Counted from the first letter of the stretch, positions 42,894 through 52,976 are shown. The stretch is 64,000 bases of DNA from Prosthecobacter vanneervenii (GCF_014203095.1 NZ_JACHIG010000011.1:1-64000), one strand, 5' to 3'. Numbers and translations: made by a program. Notes: generated by a model not told the origin, from the letters alone.

Positions 42894-43856
42894 CTATGCG
42901 CCGAGTGCTTCGCGCAGGATGCTCATACTGGCGTTTGCGCCGGAGAGGATGCAGGCGACGCGTTTGCCCTGCCAATCGGCGCGGTGTTTTTTGAGGGCGG
43001 CGTGGGCGAGGGCACCGGAGCCTTCAGCGATGTTGTGGGTGGACTGGATGATCTCGCGCATGGCGGCGAGGGCTTCGTCGTCGGTGACGGTGAGGATGTC
43101 GTGGGCGTGGTGGAGGATGTGCTGGAGTGCGTCCTGGTTTGGGGTCTTGCAGGCGACGCCTTCGGCCACGCGGGTCATGCTGGACTGCTCGACAAACTGA
43201 CGCTGCTGAAAGGAGAGGGCGTAGGCGGGTGCGTGAGCGGATACGACGCCGATGATTTTGGTTTTAAGGCCCAGAGCCTCGCGTGCCGAAGCGATGCCGC
43301 AGAAGCCGGAGCCGAGGCCGATGGGGACGAAGATGGCATCGAGATCTGCGACTGAGTGGAAGAGCTCCAATGCGTAGGTGGCGACGCCGCGCACGAGCCA
43401 GGGGTGGAAGGAGGGAACGGCGTGCAACGACTCTCTGGCAGCGAGCTCGCGGGAGTATTCGAGCGCCTCCTGAAACTCGCGGCCGTGCTCGACCAGCTCT
43501 GCGCCGAGAGAGCGCATGGCGGCATTTTTTTCGGGGTTGTTGCCATGCGGTACGACGATGACGGCGCGCAGACCGTTGCGCCTGGCGGCGTAGGCGATGG
43601 ACTGGCCGTGGTTCCCGGTGGAGGCGGCGATGACCCCGCGAACGCCGGGCTGGTGGCGCTTGAGCTCGTCCATGTAAACGAGGCCGCCACGGATTTTGAA
43701 AGCGCCGACGGGGGTGTGGTTTTCGTGTTTCATCCACAGCTCGCAGCCGAGGCCTGATTCCAGCAGCGGCCAGCGGTAGGTGGGGGTCTCGCGAATGTGC
43801 GGGCGGATGAGGGCCTTGGCAGATTCGATTTCGCTGAGGGTCGGCAGGGGCTGCAT
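42894..43856 (-). CDS. Threonine dehydratase-like fold II PLP enzyme
   Basis: A 320-residue fold-type II PLP enzyme of the threonine dehydratase/serine racemase family. The PLP lysine is in PVGAFKIRGG, ASTGNHGQSIAYAARRNGL follows, and the phosphate loop reads GLGSGFCG rather than the usual GGGGL. It lacks the C-terminal ACT-like regulatory domain of biosynthetic IlvA, as catabolic TdcB types do. The exact amino acid and reaction are open. Divergent from the Gfo/Idh gene. Confidence 0.88.
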   Translation of the reverse strand: MQPLPTLSEIESAKALIRPHIRETPTYRWPLLESGLGCELWMKHENHTPVGAFKIRGGLVYMDELKRHQPGVRGVIAASTGNHGQSIAYAARRNGLRAVIVVPHGNNPEKNAAMRSLGAELVEHGREFQEALEYSRELAARESLHAVPSFHPWLVRGVATYALELFHSVADLDAIFVPIGLGSGFCGIASAREALGLKTKIIGVVSAHAPAYALSFQQRQFVEQSSMTRVAEGVACKTPNQDALQHILHHAHDILTVTDDEALAAMREIIQSTHNIAEGSGALAHAALKKHRADWQGKRVACILSGANASMSILREALGA

Positions 43857-43918
43857 CTTGCATGGCTAAGCATGAAGTTCGCAAAGGCAAGCCCGGTGCG
43901 GACGTTATGAGACGCACT

Positions 43919-45376
43919 ATGAACGCGCCCGTCACCCTCACTTCACGTCGTCGATTTCTTCAGACCACTCTTGCCGGAATGACATCGATGCCCGTGTGGG
44001 CGGCACCGCTGGGGGCCAATGGCGATGTGCGCGTGGCGGTGATCGGATTCCGCGGGCGTGGGCGCGGGCATATCAAGGAGCTGATGAAGGTGCCCGGCGT
44101 GCGTCTGGTGGCGCTGTGTGACGTGGATCAGGAGGTGATCGACAAGCAGGTGGCGGAGCTGTCGAAGCAGAACGTCACGGTGAAGACGTATCGTGATTTC
44201 CGTGAGTGCTGTGCCGATAAGAACATCGATGCGGTGACGATTGCCACGCCGAACCACAGCCATGTGCTGATCGCGCTCACCGCCTTGCAGCACGGCAAGC
44301 ATGTGTATGTGGAGAAGCCGGTGTGCCACAATCTGGTGGAGGGGCGCAAGCTGATGGCGGCCGCGACAAAGGCGGCGGCGAAGGGGATCATCGTGCAGCA
44401 TGGGATGCAGCGGCGCTCGGATCTGGGATGGGCTGCGGCGATGGCGTGGGTGAACGAGGGGCACATCGGGAAAAAGAAGCTGTCGCATGCGCTGGTTCAC
44501 GGGATGCGCCTGAGCATCGACAAGGTGGACGCTCCGCAGCAGCCGCCTGCCACGGTGGACTACAAGCTGTGGTCTGCGCCGCGTCCGGTGCTGCCGATCA
44601 TGCGGAAGCAGTTTCACTACGACTGGCACTGGCAGTGGCCGTATGGGAACGGCGACATCGGGAACCAGGGGCCGCATCAGTACGATGTGGCGCGGTGGGC
44701 GCTGAATGATCCGGCGGTGCTGCCGCAGCGAGTGATGAGTCTGGGCCACCGCTGGGGGTATGTGGATGACGGGCAGACGGCGAACTGCCAGCTGGCCTTT
44801 CATCCCTACGAGCCGGTGCCGCTGCTGATGGACATGTTTGGCCTGCCGATGAAGAACATGGACAAAAAGAGCGGCGAGCCGCCTTACAAGGGGATCCGCA
44901 CGGGGAACATCATCCACTGTGAAGGCGGCTATGTGGCGGAGTCCAAGGCCTATGACAACGAGGGGAAGGCGATCACGAAGTTTGAGAACTTCCTGACGGG
45001 GCCGGACCATATGAAGAATTTTATCGATTCTGTGCGTGCGGGGAAATACACCAAGGATGTGCTGCACATCCGGCATGGGCAGCAGGCGGCGGCGCTGTCG
45101 CATCTGGCGAATACGTCGTATCGCCTGGGCAAGGCGATGAAGAACGAGGAGATCAAAGAGCGTCTGCAGGGAGACAAGATGGGACAGGCGATGTTTGAGG
45201 GCATGCTGGCCACGCTGGCGGCGAACCAGATCAACACTGAGGTGGATCAGGTCATTGTGGGGCCATGGCTGGACTTTGATCCGGTGAACGAGGTGTTTAC
45301 CGGTGAATTTGCCGCCGAGGCGAACAAGCTGGCGCAGGAGGAATATGCGGCGGGGTTTGAGCTGCCTGAGGTGTAG
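43919..45376 (+). CDS. Tat-exported Gfo/Idh/MocA oxidoreductase
   Basis: A 485-residue NAD(P)-dependent oxidoreductase with a Tat signal (SRRRFLQTTLAGM), the Rossmann motif VAVIGFRGRGRGHI and the family catalytic-lysine stretch VYVEKPVCHNLVEG. Such exported family members are numerous in Planctomycetota and Verrucomicrobiota and act on sugars. The start is uncertain: 43862 is 5 bp from the divergent gene and 43907 is possible; 43919 gives the usual short leader before the twin arginine. Confidence 0.88.
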   Translation: MNAPVTLTSRRRFLQTTLAGMTSMPVWAAPLGANGDVRVAVIGFRGRGRGHIKELMKVPGVRLVALCDVDQEVIDKQVAELSKQNVTVKTYRDFRECCADKNIDAVTIATPNHSHVLIALTALQHGKHVYVEKPVCHNLVEGRKLMAAATKAAAKGIIVQHGMQRRSDLGWAAAMAWVNEGHIGKKKLSHALVHGMRLSIDKVDAPQQPPATVDYKLWSAPRPVLPIMRKQFHYDWHWQWPYGNGDIGNQGPHQYDVARWALNDPAVLPQRVMSLGHRWGYVDDGQTANCQLAFHPYEPVPLLMDMFGLPMKNMDKKSGEPPYKGIRTGNIIHCEGGYVAESKAYDNEGKAITKFENFLTGPDHMKNFIDSVRAGKYTKDVLHIRHGQQAAALSHLANTSYRLGKAMKNEEIKERLQGDKMGQAMFEGMLATLAANQINTEVDQVIVGPWLDFDPVNEVFTGEFAAEANKLAQEEYAAGFELPEV

Positions 45377-45811
45377 TGGCAGGGAGGGGCGGATGTGTTA
45401 CCGCTGGCTCTCTCCTGCTGCGGGGTGGCGGGGTAACGCTGCTGGTGGACGCGGTGTTGGAAGAGGGCGATGGGTTTGCTTCCGAATTTGTGGGGCAGAA
45501 CCCAGGGCGGCGCTCGCCCAGGCTCGCTTGCCCTGGGCTATACTATGTCGCCCCTTTGGGGCTGGGGAGGCATAGTTAAAAGGGATGGCTCCGTGTTTGA
45601 TGGGGCGTGTGATTAGAAGGGAATGAACGCTGGATTCTGAGAGGGGGATGATGGTTTGTACATCAGCAGGCTTGCGAGCCGCACAGAGGATTGCCTTCGG
45701 CTGGCTTCGCGTTGTGCGGACCACTATGCTGGCGCCCTCGCGGGACATCGTTGTGCTTTTGATTATCGCTTTGACCCTTTGTCTCGTCGGATTCTATCAG
45801 TGCCTATTCTC
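45377..45811. repeat. Hairpin-rich intergenic repeat
   Basis: No gene is supported. Nested palindromes are present: CCCAGGGC/GCCCTGGG (45501-45508, 45530-45537), GCCCC-TTT-GGGGC (45550-45562) and outer ACTATG/CATAGT (45542-45547, 45571-45576). The stretch ACGCTGCTGGTGGACGCGGT near 45440 and the following GGGTTTGCTTCC match the interior of the element at 4494-4810. End motifs are not visible. Confidence 0.5.
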
Positions 45812-46699
45812 TCAGCGGAGTGTGTGCTGACGGCGGAAGTCTTTGGGGGACATGCCGACGACTTGTTTGAAGCGGCGGGAGAAGTGGAAGGCATCGTGGA
45901 AGCCGAGGTCGTCGGCGATGCGGGCGAGAGTGTGGGTGCTTTCGAGAAGGCGGGAGCAAGCGCGCAGAACGATGGCGTCGGCGCGGAATTCGCCGGGGCT
46001 TTTGCCGGTCATGTGCACGAAGCGTTTGCGGAAGGCGCTGTAGGACATGCCGAGGTCTGCGGCGATCTGCTCCAGCGAGGGAGAGCCGAGCCTGCCACGG
46101 GCGAGCATGCGCTCGGCGGTCTCACGCCACTGCATGGTTTCCGTGGTCTGGTGCCGTGTGTCATCCTGCTGAAGCGCATCTGCCAGCCACTGCTGAAAGT
46201 GGCAGAGGCGGGAAAGAGGTGTCTGAGGTGGTGTGTCGGATGGTGGCTGGAGGATGCGGCGGAGCCGGTCAGTCCAGTAAGGTAAGGGGCTGAGCTCCAG
46301 CACGCGGCTGCGCTCTCCGGGGAATCCGGCGGACTGCCAGGCATCGAACACGCTGCCATTGAACCAGAGGAAGAGCTCGCTCCAGCGCACGCCGTTTTGC
46401 GGGCCGTAGCTTTGATTGATGCCGGGCTTTGACCACACGAGCGTGCCGGGCTGTAGTGTGCAGCGGACGCCGGTGTCGTCCATGTAGTCGGCGGTGCCTT
46501 CGAGTGTGAGCACGAGGAGGTAATTGGGCGTGGGACGCAGGTAGTGCGGCGGTGGTGCGTGTGCGTAGGTGGCCTGGCTGTTCCACTTGGTGCCTGCGTA
46601 AACGACCTGTCCCAGATCGCAGTGCACGGGCCGTGTGGCGTTCACATTCCAGGGGCCGGGAATGTTGAAATAGAGGTTGGGGTCGTGCTCTGAGGCCAT
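45812..46699 (-). CDS. AraC-family transcriptional regulator
   Basis: A 295-residue regulator. The C-terminal HTH pair (about residues 200-290) has LEQIAADLGMSYSAFRKRFV, TGKSPGEFRADAIVLRACSR, LARIADDLGFHDAFHFSRRF and GMSPKDFRRQHT, all typical of AraC/XylS. The N-terminal domain (residues 1-150) is a cupin-type sensor (YLLVLTLEGTADY, CTLQPGTLVWSKPG), usually binding a sugar or related ligand. It is divergent from the cytochrome/PSD1 gene 79 bp away, so it probably controls that operon and itself. Confidence 0.92.
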   Translation of the reverse strand: MASEHDPNLYFNIPGPWNVNATRPVHCDLGQVVYAGTKWNSQATYAHAPPPHYLRPTPNYLLVLTLEGTADYMDDTGVRCTLQPGTLVWSKPGINQSYGPQNGVRWSELFLWFNGSVFDAWQSAGFPGERSRVLELSPLPYWTDRLRRILQPPSDTPPQTPLSRLCHFQQWLADALQQDDTRHQTTETMQWRETAERMLARGRLGSPSLEQIAADLGMSYSAFRKRFVHMTGKSPGEFRADAIVLRACSRLLESTHTLARIADDLGFHDAFHFSRRFKQVVGMSPKDFRRQHTLR

Positions 46700-46777
46700 G
46701 TCAAAATATGCATGAAATAGGCCAGATGTTCAATTTAGAGAGGTGTGGAATGGTCGTATTGATGTGACAGACCATCT

Positions 46778-48847
46778 ATGCCAGCCGAATCTCAGTCTGA
46801 GCCGCGCTCATGCCATCCACTGAAATCTGCAGCCAATGCAGCGCTGTGGGTGTGTGGCTGGATGACTGCGTCTGGGCAGATGCTGCTGGCGGCGGATTAC
46901 GTGAAGGACATCAAGCCGCTGCTCAAAGAGCGCTGCATATCGTGCCATGGGACAGTGAAGCAGAAGGGCGACTTGAGATTGGATGCGGGGGCTTTGATTC
47001 CGAAGGAGTCTCATGAAGCGCTGCTGGAACGCATTGTATCCAATGATGAGGATGAGCGCATGCCGCCGGAAGGCAAGAGGCTGAGCGTGGAGCAGATCGA
47101 GTTGCTGAAGCAATGGATTGCGGAGGGTGCGCCGTTTCCGAAAGAAGAGGTGATTCCGAAGAAGCCTTCGGAGCATTGGTCATTCCAGCCTGTGCGGCGT
47201 GTGGTGGTGCCGGAGTCGGCGTACCAAAATCCGATTGATGCGTTTGTATTTGGCAAGGCGGAGGCTGCGGCAAAGGCGAGTCCGCAGGCGCTGCTGCGTC
47301 GGGTGCATCTGGATCTGATGGGGCTGCCGCCGACGGTGGAGGAGCAGGAGAGGTTTTCTCGATCTGGAGAGCTGAACGCGGTGGTGGATGATCTGCTCAA
47401 GCGACCGGAATATGGCGAGCGCTGGGCAAGGCACTGGCTGGATGTGGTGCGCTATGCGGACAGCAATGGCTATGAGCGTGATGCAGAGAAGCCCTTTGTG
47501 TGGCGCTACCGAGACTATGTGATCGAGGCGCTCAATGCTGACAAGCCTTACAACCGCTTTGTGATGGAGCAGCTGGCGGGTGACGAACTGCCGGAGCGAA
47601 CTTTGGAGTCGGTGATCGCCACTGGGTTTCTGAGACTGGGGCACTGGGATGATGAGCCGGCTGATCCCGCAGCGGACCGGTATGACCAGCTGGATGACAT
47701 CGTGAGCACCATGGGGCAGGCGTTTCTAGGACTGACGATCGGCTGTGCGCGATGCCATGATCACAAGTTTGAGCCGCTGGCCACGCGTGATTACTACAGT
47801 CTGGTGGCGGTGTTTAATCCGCTGCAGCGTCCGGCGAAGGGGCGCAAGGAGCTGACGGTGGCTGTGGATGGAACAGAGGTCTATGCGTGGGACGAGCCGT
47901 CAGCGAAAGCACCGGAAACGCATGTGCTGGTGCGTGGGTCGCCCACACGGTTTGGCGATTTGGTCGGGCCTGCGGTGCCTGCCATCCTGGTCAAAGAGCA
48001 GCCATTGTTTGCGGCTTCAAGTGACAAGACCACACAGCGGCGTCTGGGGCTGGCGCGCTGGATGGCGAGTGAGCAGAACCCACTGACGGCACGAGTGATG
48101 GTGAACCGAATCTGGCAGCAGCATTTTGGCCAGGGGCTGGTGAGCACGGCGAATGACTTTGGTCTTATGGGCGCGGCTCCTTCTAATCCGGAATTGCTCG
48201 ACTGGCTGGCGCACTGGTTCATGCATGATGCGGGGTGGTCGCTGAAGAAGCTGCATCGTCTCATCCTGACCAGCAGGGCGTGGCAGATGGGAAGATCATC
48301 CGAGGCGCTGATGCGGTATCGGCGGCTGGAGGTGGAGGCCATCCGGGACTCAATGCTGGCGGTGAGCGGCAGGCTGAATCCGAAGCGATTTGGACCCGCG
48401 ATGAAGCCCGGCATTTCGCAGGCGGCGCTGGAGGCGAATACGGACAAGGACAAAGTCTGGAAGGTGTCGGATGAGGCCGAGGCCTCACGGCGCAGCATCT
48501 ATGCCTTTATCAAGCGCGGGCTCGTGGTACCGATGTTTGAGACGCTGGATCTTGCAGACACCGTGAGCAGCTGCCCGCAGCGGCAGGTGACCACGGTGGC
48601 ACCGCAGGCGCTGAGCTTGTTCAACGGTGAGTTTGTGAACGAGCAGGCGCGGCACTTTGCGGGGCGCCTCAGGCGGGAGGCGGGAGATGATGCGGCGAGG
48701 CAGATCGAGCTGGCGTGGAAGCTGGCGCTATGCCGGGAGCCCACGGGCGATGAGATGGCGAAGATGCGTGTGTTTTTGCAGGAGCAGCCGCTGGAGCAGG
48801 CGTGCCGGGTGATTTTGAATCTGAACGAGTTTGTTTATCCGGAGTGA
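46778..48847 (+). CDS. Cytochrome c-PSD1 protein (PSCyt1, DUF1549, DUF1553)
   Basis: A 689-residue exported protein with a cytochrome c-like PSCyt1 domain (C53-I-S-C56-H57), then DUF1549 and DUF1553 (PSD1). Family marks are YVKDIKPLLKERCISCHG, RRVHLDLMGLPPTVEEQERF, WLDVVRYADSNGYERDAEK, GCARCHDHKFEPLATRDYYS and NRIWQQHFGQGL. The length is below the usual 700-1000 residues. The role in Planctomycetota and Verrucomicrobiota is unknown; an electron-transfer step linked to DUF1501 partners is likely. The DUF1501 gene follows 5 bp on. Confidence 0.92.
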   Translation: MPAESQSEPRSCHPLKSAANAALWVCGWMTASGQMLLAADYVKDIKPLLKERCISCHGTVKQKGDLRLDAGALIPKESHEALLERIVSNDEDERMPPEGKRLSVEQIELLKQWIAEGAPFPKEEVIPKKPSEHWSFQPVRRVVVPESAYQNPIDAFVFGKAEAAAKASPQALLRRVHLDLMGLPPTVEEQERFSRSGELNAVVDDLLKRPEYGERWARHWLDVVRYADSNGYERDAEKPFVWRYRDYVIEALNADKPYNRFVMEQLAGDELPERTLESVIATGFLRLGHWDDEPADPAADRYDQLDDIVSTMGQAFLGLTIGCARCHDHKFEPLATRDYYSLVAVFNPLQRPAKGRKELTVAVDGTEVYAWDEPSAKAPETHVLVRGSPTRFGDLVGPAVPAILVKEQPLFAASSDKTTQRRLGLARWMASEQNPLTARVMVNRIWQQHFGQGLVSTANDFGLMGAAPSNPELLDWLAHWFMHDAGWSLKKLHRLILTSRAWQMGRSSEALMRYRRLEVEAIRDSMLAVSGRLNPKRFGPAMKPGISQAALEANTDKDKVWKVSDEAEASRRSIYAFIKRGLVVPMFETLDLADTVSSCPQRQVTTVAPQALSLFNGEFVNEQARHFAGRLRREAGDDAARQIELAWKLALCREPTGDEMAKMRVFLQEQPLEQACRVILNLNEFVYPE

Positions 48848-48852
48848 AGACC

Positions 48853-50262
48853 ATGAACCGATCTCTCACACGACGTGAATACCTGATGCGTGCCACCGGC
48901 GGCTTTGCCGGGCTGGCGCTGGCGGATCTGCTGGCTGCGGATGCGATGGCGGCATCGCCGCTGGCGGAGAAGAGGCCGCATTTTCCGGCGAAGGCGAAGC
49001 ACTGCGTGTTTCTCTTTATGAACGGCGGGCCGAGCCAGGTGGACACGTTTGATCCGAAGCCGGCGCTGAAGAAGTACCATGGCATGCCCTACACTGGGGA
49101 TGCGAAGGTGGGATCGAACGGACGTGCGGTGGGGCATCTGATGCAGTCGCCGTTTGAGTTTAAGAAGCATGGGCAGAGCGGGCTGGAGATCAGCAGCCTG
49201 TTTCCTCATGTGGCGATGCATGCGGATGACCTGTGCGTGATTCGCTCCATGCATGCAGATACGGCGGCACATGCCTCGGGCTGTCTGCAAATGAACACGG
49301 GCAGCATCTTCATCGGTAAGCCGAGCCTGGGCTCGTGGCTGAACTATGGGCTGGGTTCGGCGAATCAAGATCTGCCGGGGTTTGTGGTGATGACGGACCC
49401 GCGTGGCGGACCCATCGGCAGTGCGTCGAACTGGACGGCGGGCTACATGCCTGCGGCGTATCAGGGCACGCTTTTTCGCAGCGGAGGGCCGCCGCTGCTG
49501 GATCTGGCCACGCCGGAAGGGACGAGCGAGCGGACGCAACGGCGCAGCCTGGACCTGCTGAAGTCTTTGAACGAGACGCACCTCATGCGGCACCCCGAGG
49601 AGACGGAGCTGATGGCGCGCATTGAATCCTATGAGCTGGCCTACCGCATGCAGACGGAGGCGATGAGCGTGGTGGATCTGGAGAATGAAGATGCGGCGAC
49701 GCGCGAGATGTACGGACTCAATGACAAGCGCACGGCGGATTTTGGCCGCAAGTGCCTGATCACGCGCAAGCTGATCGAGAAAGGGGTGCGATTCATCCAG
49801 TTGTACTCGGGAGGCGGGCATATCGAGGACACCTGGGACGGGCATAATGACTGCATTACCAACCACACGCTGCATGCGGGAGAGACGGACCAGCCGATTG
49901 CCGCGCTGATTGCGGATCTGAAGCGAACCGGGCTGTGGGATGAGACGCTGCTGGTGTGGGGCGGGGAGTTTGGCCGCACGCCGACGAGTGAGGGCGTGGG
50001 CAAGCCGGGGCGAGATCACGACTGGCATGGCTTCTCCATGTGGCTGGCCGGTGCCGGGGTGAAGGGCGGGCAGGCCATCGGAGCGACGGATGAGCTGGGA
50101 TTCAAGGCGGTGGAGGAGCGCTGCCATGTGAGTGATCTGCATGCGACGATCCTGCATCTGATGGGCATTGATCATTCGCGGCTGAGTTATCTGCATCAGG
50201 GACTGGCGCAGCGGCTGACGGGGGTGGAGGATCGCAGGGTGATCGCGAAGGCGCTGGCGTGA
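48853..50262 (+). CDS. Tat-exported DUF1501 protein, second copy
   Basis: A 469-residue DUF1501 protein with a Tat signal (TRREYLMRATGGFAGLAL) at the N-terminus. Characteristic stretches are CVFLFMNGGPSQVDTFDPKP, AHASGCLQMNTGS, RKCLITRKLIEKGVRFIQLY, GGEFGRTPTSEG and a C-terminal LHATILHLMGI. The start at 48853 gives 5 bp to the PSD1 gene, so they are one operon; this is the standard PSD1-DUF1501 pair. It is distinct from the 37.4 kb copy, which lacks a PSD1 partner. Confidence 0.92.
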   Translation: MNRSLTRREYLMRATGGFAGLALADLLAADAMAASPLAEKRPHFPAKAKHCVFLFMNGGPSQVDTFDPKPALKKYHGMPYTGDAKVGSNGRAVGHLMQSPFEFKKHGQSGLEISSLFPHVAMHADDLCVIRSMHADTAAHASGCLQMNTGSIFIGKPSLGSWLNYGLGSANQDLPGFVVMTDPRGGPIGSASNWTAGYMPAAYQGTLFRSGGPPLLDLATPEGTSERTQRRSLDLLKSLNETHLMRHPEETELMARIESYELAYRMQTEAMSVVDLENEDAATREMYGLNDKRTADFGRKCLITRKLIEKGVRFIQLYSGGGHIEDTWDGHNDCITNHTLHAGETDQPIAALIADLKRTGLWDETLLVWGGEFGRTPTSEGVGKPGRDHDWHGFSMWLAGAGVKGGQAIGATDELGFKAVEERCHVSDLHATILHLMGIDHSRLSYLHQGLAQRLTGVEDRRVIAKALA

Positions 50263-50346
50263 GCAGGTGGAAAAAAATCCAGGGGCTGAGATGAGGTTTT
50301 GTTTGATCAAACGGCCTGCGTGGTGCGTTTGCATAGGTCCCTTCCC

Positions 50347-51480
50347 ATGAAACGCCTTGTGCCGTTCCTTTTCATTGCCCTCGTCAGCCTTCGCGCTGAG
50401 ACGCCCAAACCCATCGCCTCGGTTTTGCAGCCGTATGTGGATGACAAGGTGCTGGCGGGAGCGGTGACGATGGTGGCGGACAAGGACAAGGTGGTGGATG
50501 TGACGACGGTGGGCTGGGCGGATATCGCAGCGAAGAAGCCGATGGCGAAGGATGCGATCTTCTGGATCGCGTCGATGAGCAAGCCGATCACGGCGACGGC
50601 CTTCATGATGCTGGTGGACGAGGGGAAGGTGTCTCTGGATGATCCGGTGGAAAAATACCTGCCGGAATTCAAAGGGCAGATGGTCGTGGCGGAGAAGGAT
50701 GGGGAGCATGTGCTGCTGAAGAAGCCGAAGCATCCGATCACGGTGCGCAATGTGTTGAGCCATACGAGCGGGCTGGCCTTTAAGTCGGCGGTGGAAAATC
50801 CCACACTGGACATGCTGCCGCTGCGGGTGGCGGTGCTGAGCTATGCAGCGGCACCGCTGCAGTTTGAGCCAGATACGAAATACCAGTATGCGAATGCGGG
50901 CATCAACACTGCGGCACGCATCATCGAGGTGGTGTCTGGAATGAGCTACGAGGACTTCATGCAGCAGCGGCTCTTTGCGCCGCTGGGGATGGTGGACACG
51001 ACCTTTTGGCCCAGCGAAGAGCAGGAAAAGCGCATCGCGACTTCCTACAAGGCGAACGAGGGCAAGACGGATCTGGAGGCCACGACGGTGGGGCAACTGC
51101 ACTACCCGCTGCACGAGCGCATACGCCAGCCGATGCCAGCGGGCGGGCTTTTCAGCACGGCGGCGGATGTGGTGAAGTTTTGCCAGATGCTGCTCAATGG
51201 CGGGCAGCTGAACGGGAAGCGCTATATTTCGGAGGCGGCACTGAAGCAGCTGCAGACAAAGCAGACCGCCGAGGGGTTGAACGCTTACAGCCTGGGGTAT
51301 CAGCTCAATGGCAGCGCGTTTGGTCACGGGGGTGCCTATTCCACCAACATGTCCATCGATCCGGCCAAGGGCATCGCGACTGTCTTTATGGTGCAGAATG
51401 CGGGCTGGAGAACCGACGAGGGGAGGAAGATTCTGCCCGCATTTCAAAAAGCCGCTGCGGACCGTTTTGCCAAACCCTGA
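50347..51480 (+). CDS. Exported beta-lactamase-family serine hydrolase
   Basis: A 377-residue class C beta-lactamase-like (serine esterase/DD-peptidase fold) protein. A signal peptide (residues 1-17) precedes SxxK (S76-M-S-K79, in IASMSKPITATAF) and YxN (Y181-A-N183). The late HxG motif lies in SAFGHGGAYST. Substrate could be an ester or a peptidoglycan-like amide. The start at 50347 is directly before the signal peptide. The esterase gene follows 20 bp on. Confidence 0.9.
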   Translation: MKRLVPFLFIALVSLRAETPKPIASVLQPYVDDKVLAGAVTMVADKDKVVDVTTVGWADIAAKKPMAKDAIFWIASMSKPITATAFMMLVDEGKVSLDDPVEKYLPEFKGQMVVAEKDGEHVLLKKPKHPITVRNVLSHTSGLAFKSAVENPTLDMLPLRVAVLSYAAAPLQFEPDTKYQYANAGINTAARIIEVVSGMSYEDFMQQRLFAPLGMVDTTFWPSEEQEKRIATSYKANEGKTDLEATTVGQLHYPLHERIRQPMPAGGLFSTAADVVKFCQMLLNGGQLNGKRYISEAALKQLQTKQTAEGLNAYSLGYQLNGSAFGHGGAYSTNMSIDPAKGIATVFMVQNAGWRTDEGRKILPAFQKAAADRFAKP

Positions 51481-51500
51481 TCTCTTTCCAATCCACGATT

Positions 51501-52472
51501 ATGAAATCACCTGCCATTCTGACACTGATTCTTGCTGCGTCTTTGAACGCACAGACACCTGCTCCAGCGACGAAACCTGCTGCTGTGCCTACTGAGAAGC
51601 CTGCCACGCCGAAGAGGGCGCCGACGCTCGCTAATGTGCCGTATGGTGCGCATGAGAGGCAGGTGCTCGATTTTTACAAAGCGGACGCTGTGAAGCCCAC
51701 ACCGCTGCTGTTTTTCATCCACGGCGGCGGCTGGGTGGCGGGGGACAAATCCAAGGTGGGCGAGCTGGAGGCCTGCCTGAAGGCGGGGATTTCCGTGGTA
51801 TCGATCAACTATCGCTACTCGTGGCAGGCGCAGCTGGCGGGTGTGATGCCGCCGGTGCAGTGGCCGCTGGAGGATGCGGCGCGTGCGCTGCAGTTTGTGC
51901 GCAGCAAGGCGGGAGAGTGGAACATCGACAAGCAGCGCATCGGTGCGAGCGGCGGCTCGGCGGGTGCGTGCAGCAGCCTGTATCTGGCCTTTCACGACGA
52001 CATGGCCGATCCGAAGAGCAGCGATCCCATTGCACGTGAGTCCACACGCCTCTGGTGCGCAGCGGTGAGCGGCGCGCAGACCTCGCTGGACCCGAAGCAG
52101 CTCAAGGAGTGGACGCCGAACAGCCGCTATGGTGGCCATGCCTTTGGGTTTATGGACCCGAACGAGCGCAAGACACGCGACACGAGGTTTGCGGAGTTTT
52201 TGGAGAAGCGTGAGTCGGTGCTGAAGTGGATCAAAATGTACTCGCCGTATGAGCTTGTGAGCAAGGACGACCCGCCGGTTTATCTCTACTACACTAGTGT
52301 TCCAGGGATCGGGCAGGAGCAGAAGGACCCGACGCATACCTCGAACTACGGCGTGAAGCTACAGGAGCACTGCCGTGCGATCGGTGACGAGTGCGAGCTG
52401 GTGTATCCGGGGGCGCCGGAGCTGAAGCACAAGAGCATTGCGGAGTTTTTGATTGAGACGCTGAAGAAGTGA
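51501..52472 (+). CDS. Exported alpha/beta hydrolase, tandem copy 1
   Basis: A 323-residue hormone-sensitive-lipase/BD-FAE-like esterase. It has a signal peptide, an Ala/Pro/Lys-rich linker (residues 20-42), the oxyanion motif LLFFIHGGGW and the nucleophile elbow GASGGSAGA (Ser near 153). The C-terminal Asp/His lie in the region ending at PGAPELKHKSIAEFL. It should deacylate sugar or aryl esters outside the cytoplasm. Close paralogue of 52977-53933. The frame extending to 51006 is the previous gene in another frame. Confidence 0.9.
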   Translation: MKSPAILTLILAASLNAQTPAPATKPAAVPTEKPATPKRAPTLANVPYGAHERQVLDFYKADAVKPTPLLFFIHGGGWVAGDKSKVGELEACLKAGISVVSINYRYSWQAQLAGVMPPVQWPLEDAARALQFVRSKAGEWNIDKQRIGASGGSAGACSSLYLAFHDDMADPKSSDPIARESTRLWCAAVSGAQTSLDPKQLKEWTPNSRYGGHAFGFMDPNERKTRDTRFAEFLEKRESVLKWIKMYSPYELVSKDDPPVYLYYTSVPGIGQEQKDPTHTSNYGVKLQEHCRAIGDECELVYPGAPELKHKSIAEFLIETLKK

Positions 52473-52488
52473 GATTGGGGCCTCTCAT

Positions 52489-52920
52489 ATGATGAGATTC
52501 TTCATAAAAAGACGCTTGCTGACCGCAGGCTTTGGCCTTGCGGTTGGAAGCGCGCTTCTCGTCGGATACCTCTTAAATTCGAATTACTGGGACAATCGAA
52601 ACCCGTTTATGAGACGGCACATGTGGCATGTGACGCGCGCTTGGTCGGGGGTGCCTGATCTTCCTGTGGATGCCAGAAATTTTAAAATTGAGACTTTTGG
52701 AGATTTCTTAACACGAAAGTTCAAAAGCTCATTTTCTGCGCCCAGGTCGAGTGTTGAATCCTGGCTGACGCGGGTTCCAGATTTGGATCAAGCGGAGCGC
52801 ACAGACTTAGACGATGGAGGACGCGAATATGTTGGACGGGGCAAAGAAGGGGCGACTTCTTTCACGCTGGAACTGGGTCCGGACATGACAGCCGTAAAGT
52901 TAAGCGTCTCTTGGAACTAG
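52489..52920 (+). CDS. Hypothetical protein with one membrane segment
   Basis: A 143-residue protein with an N-terminal anchor (LLTAGFGLAVGSALLVGYLL) and a polar C-terminal part. I do not recognise the family. Its GC content is visibly below that of the two esterases that flank it, so it was probably inserted between them after the duplication or was carried along from elsewhere. It starts 16 bp after the first esterase. Confidence 0.55.
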   Translation: MMRFFIKRRLLTAGFGLAVGSALLVGYLLNSNYWDNRNPFMRRHMWHVTRAWSGVPDLPVDARNFKIETFGDFLTRKFKSSFSAPRSSVESWLTRVPDLDQAERTDLDDGGREYVGRGKEGATSFTLELGPDMTAVKLSVSWN

Positions 52921-52976
52921 AGACAAAAACGAGAAAATAGCGAATTCGGTCTCATAAGATGCGTTCTAACTGCTCC

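Noticed and set aside
48835-51447. 870-codon minus-strand frame
   Set aside because: Antisense to the DUF1501 and serine hydrolase genes; Arg/His/Leu-rich text without domains.
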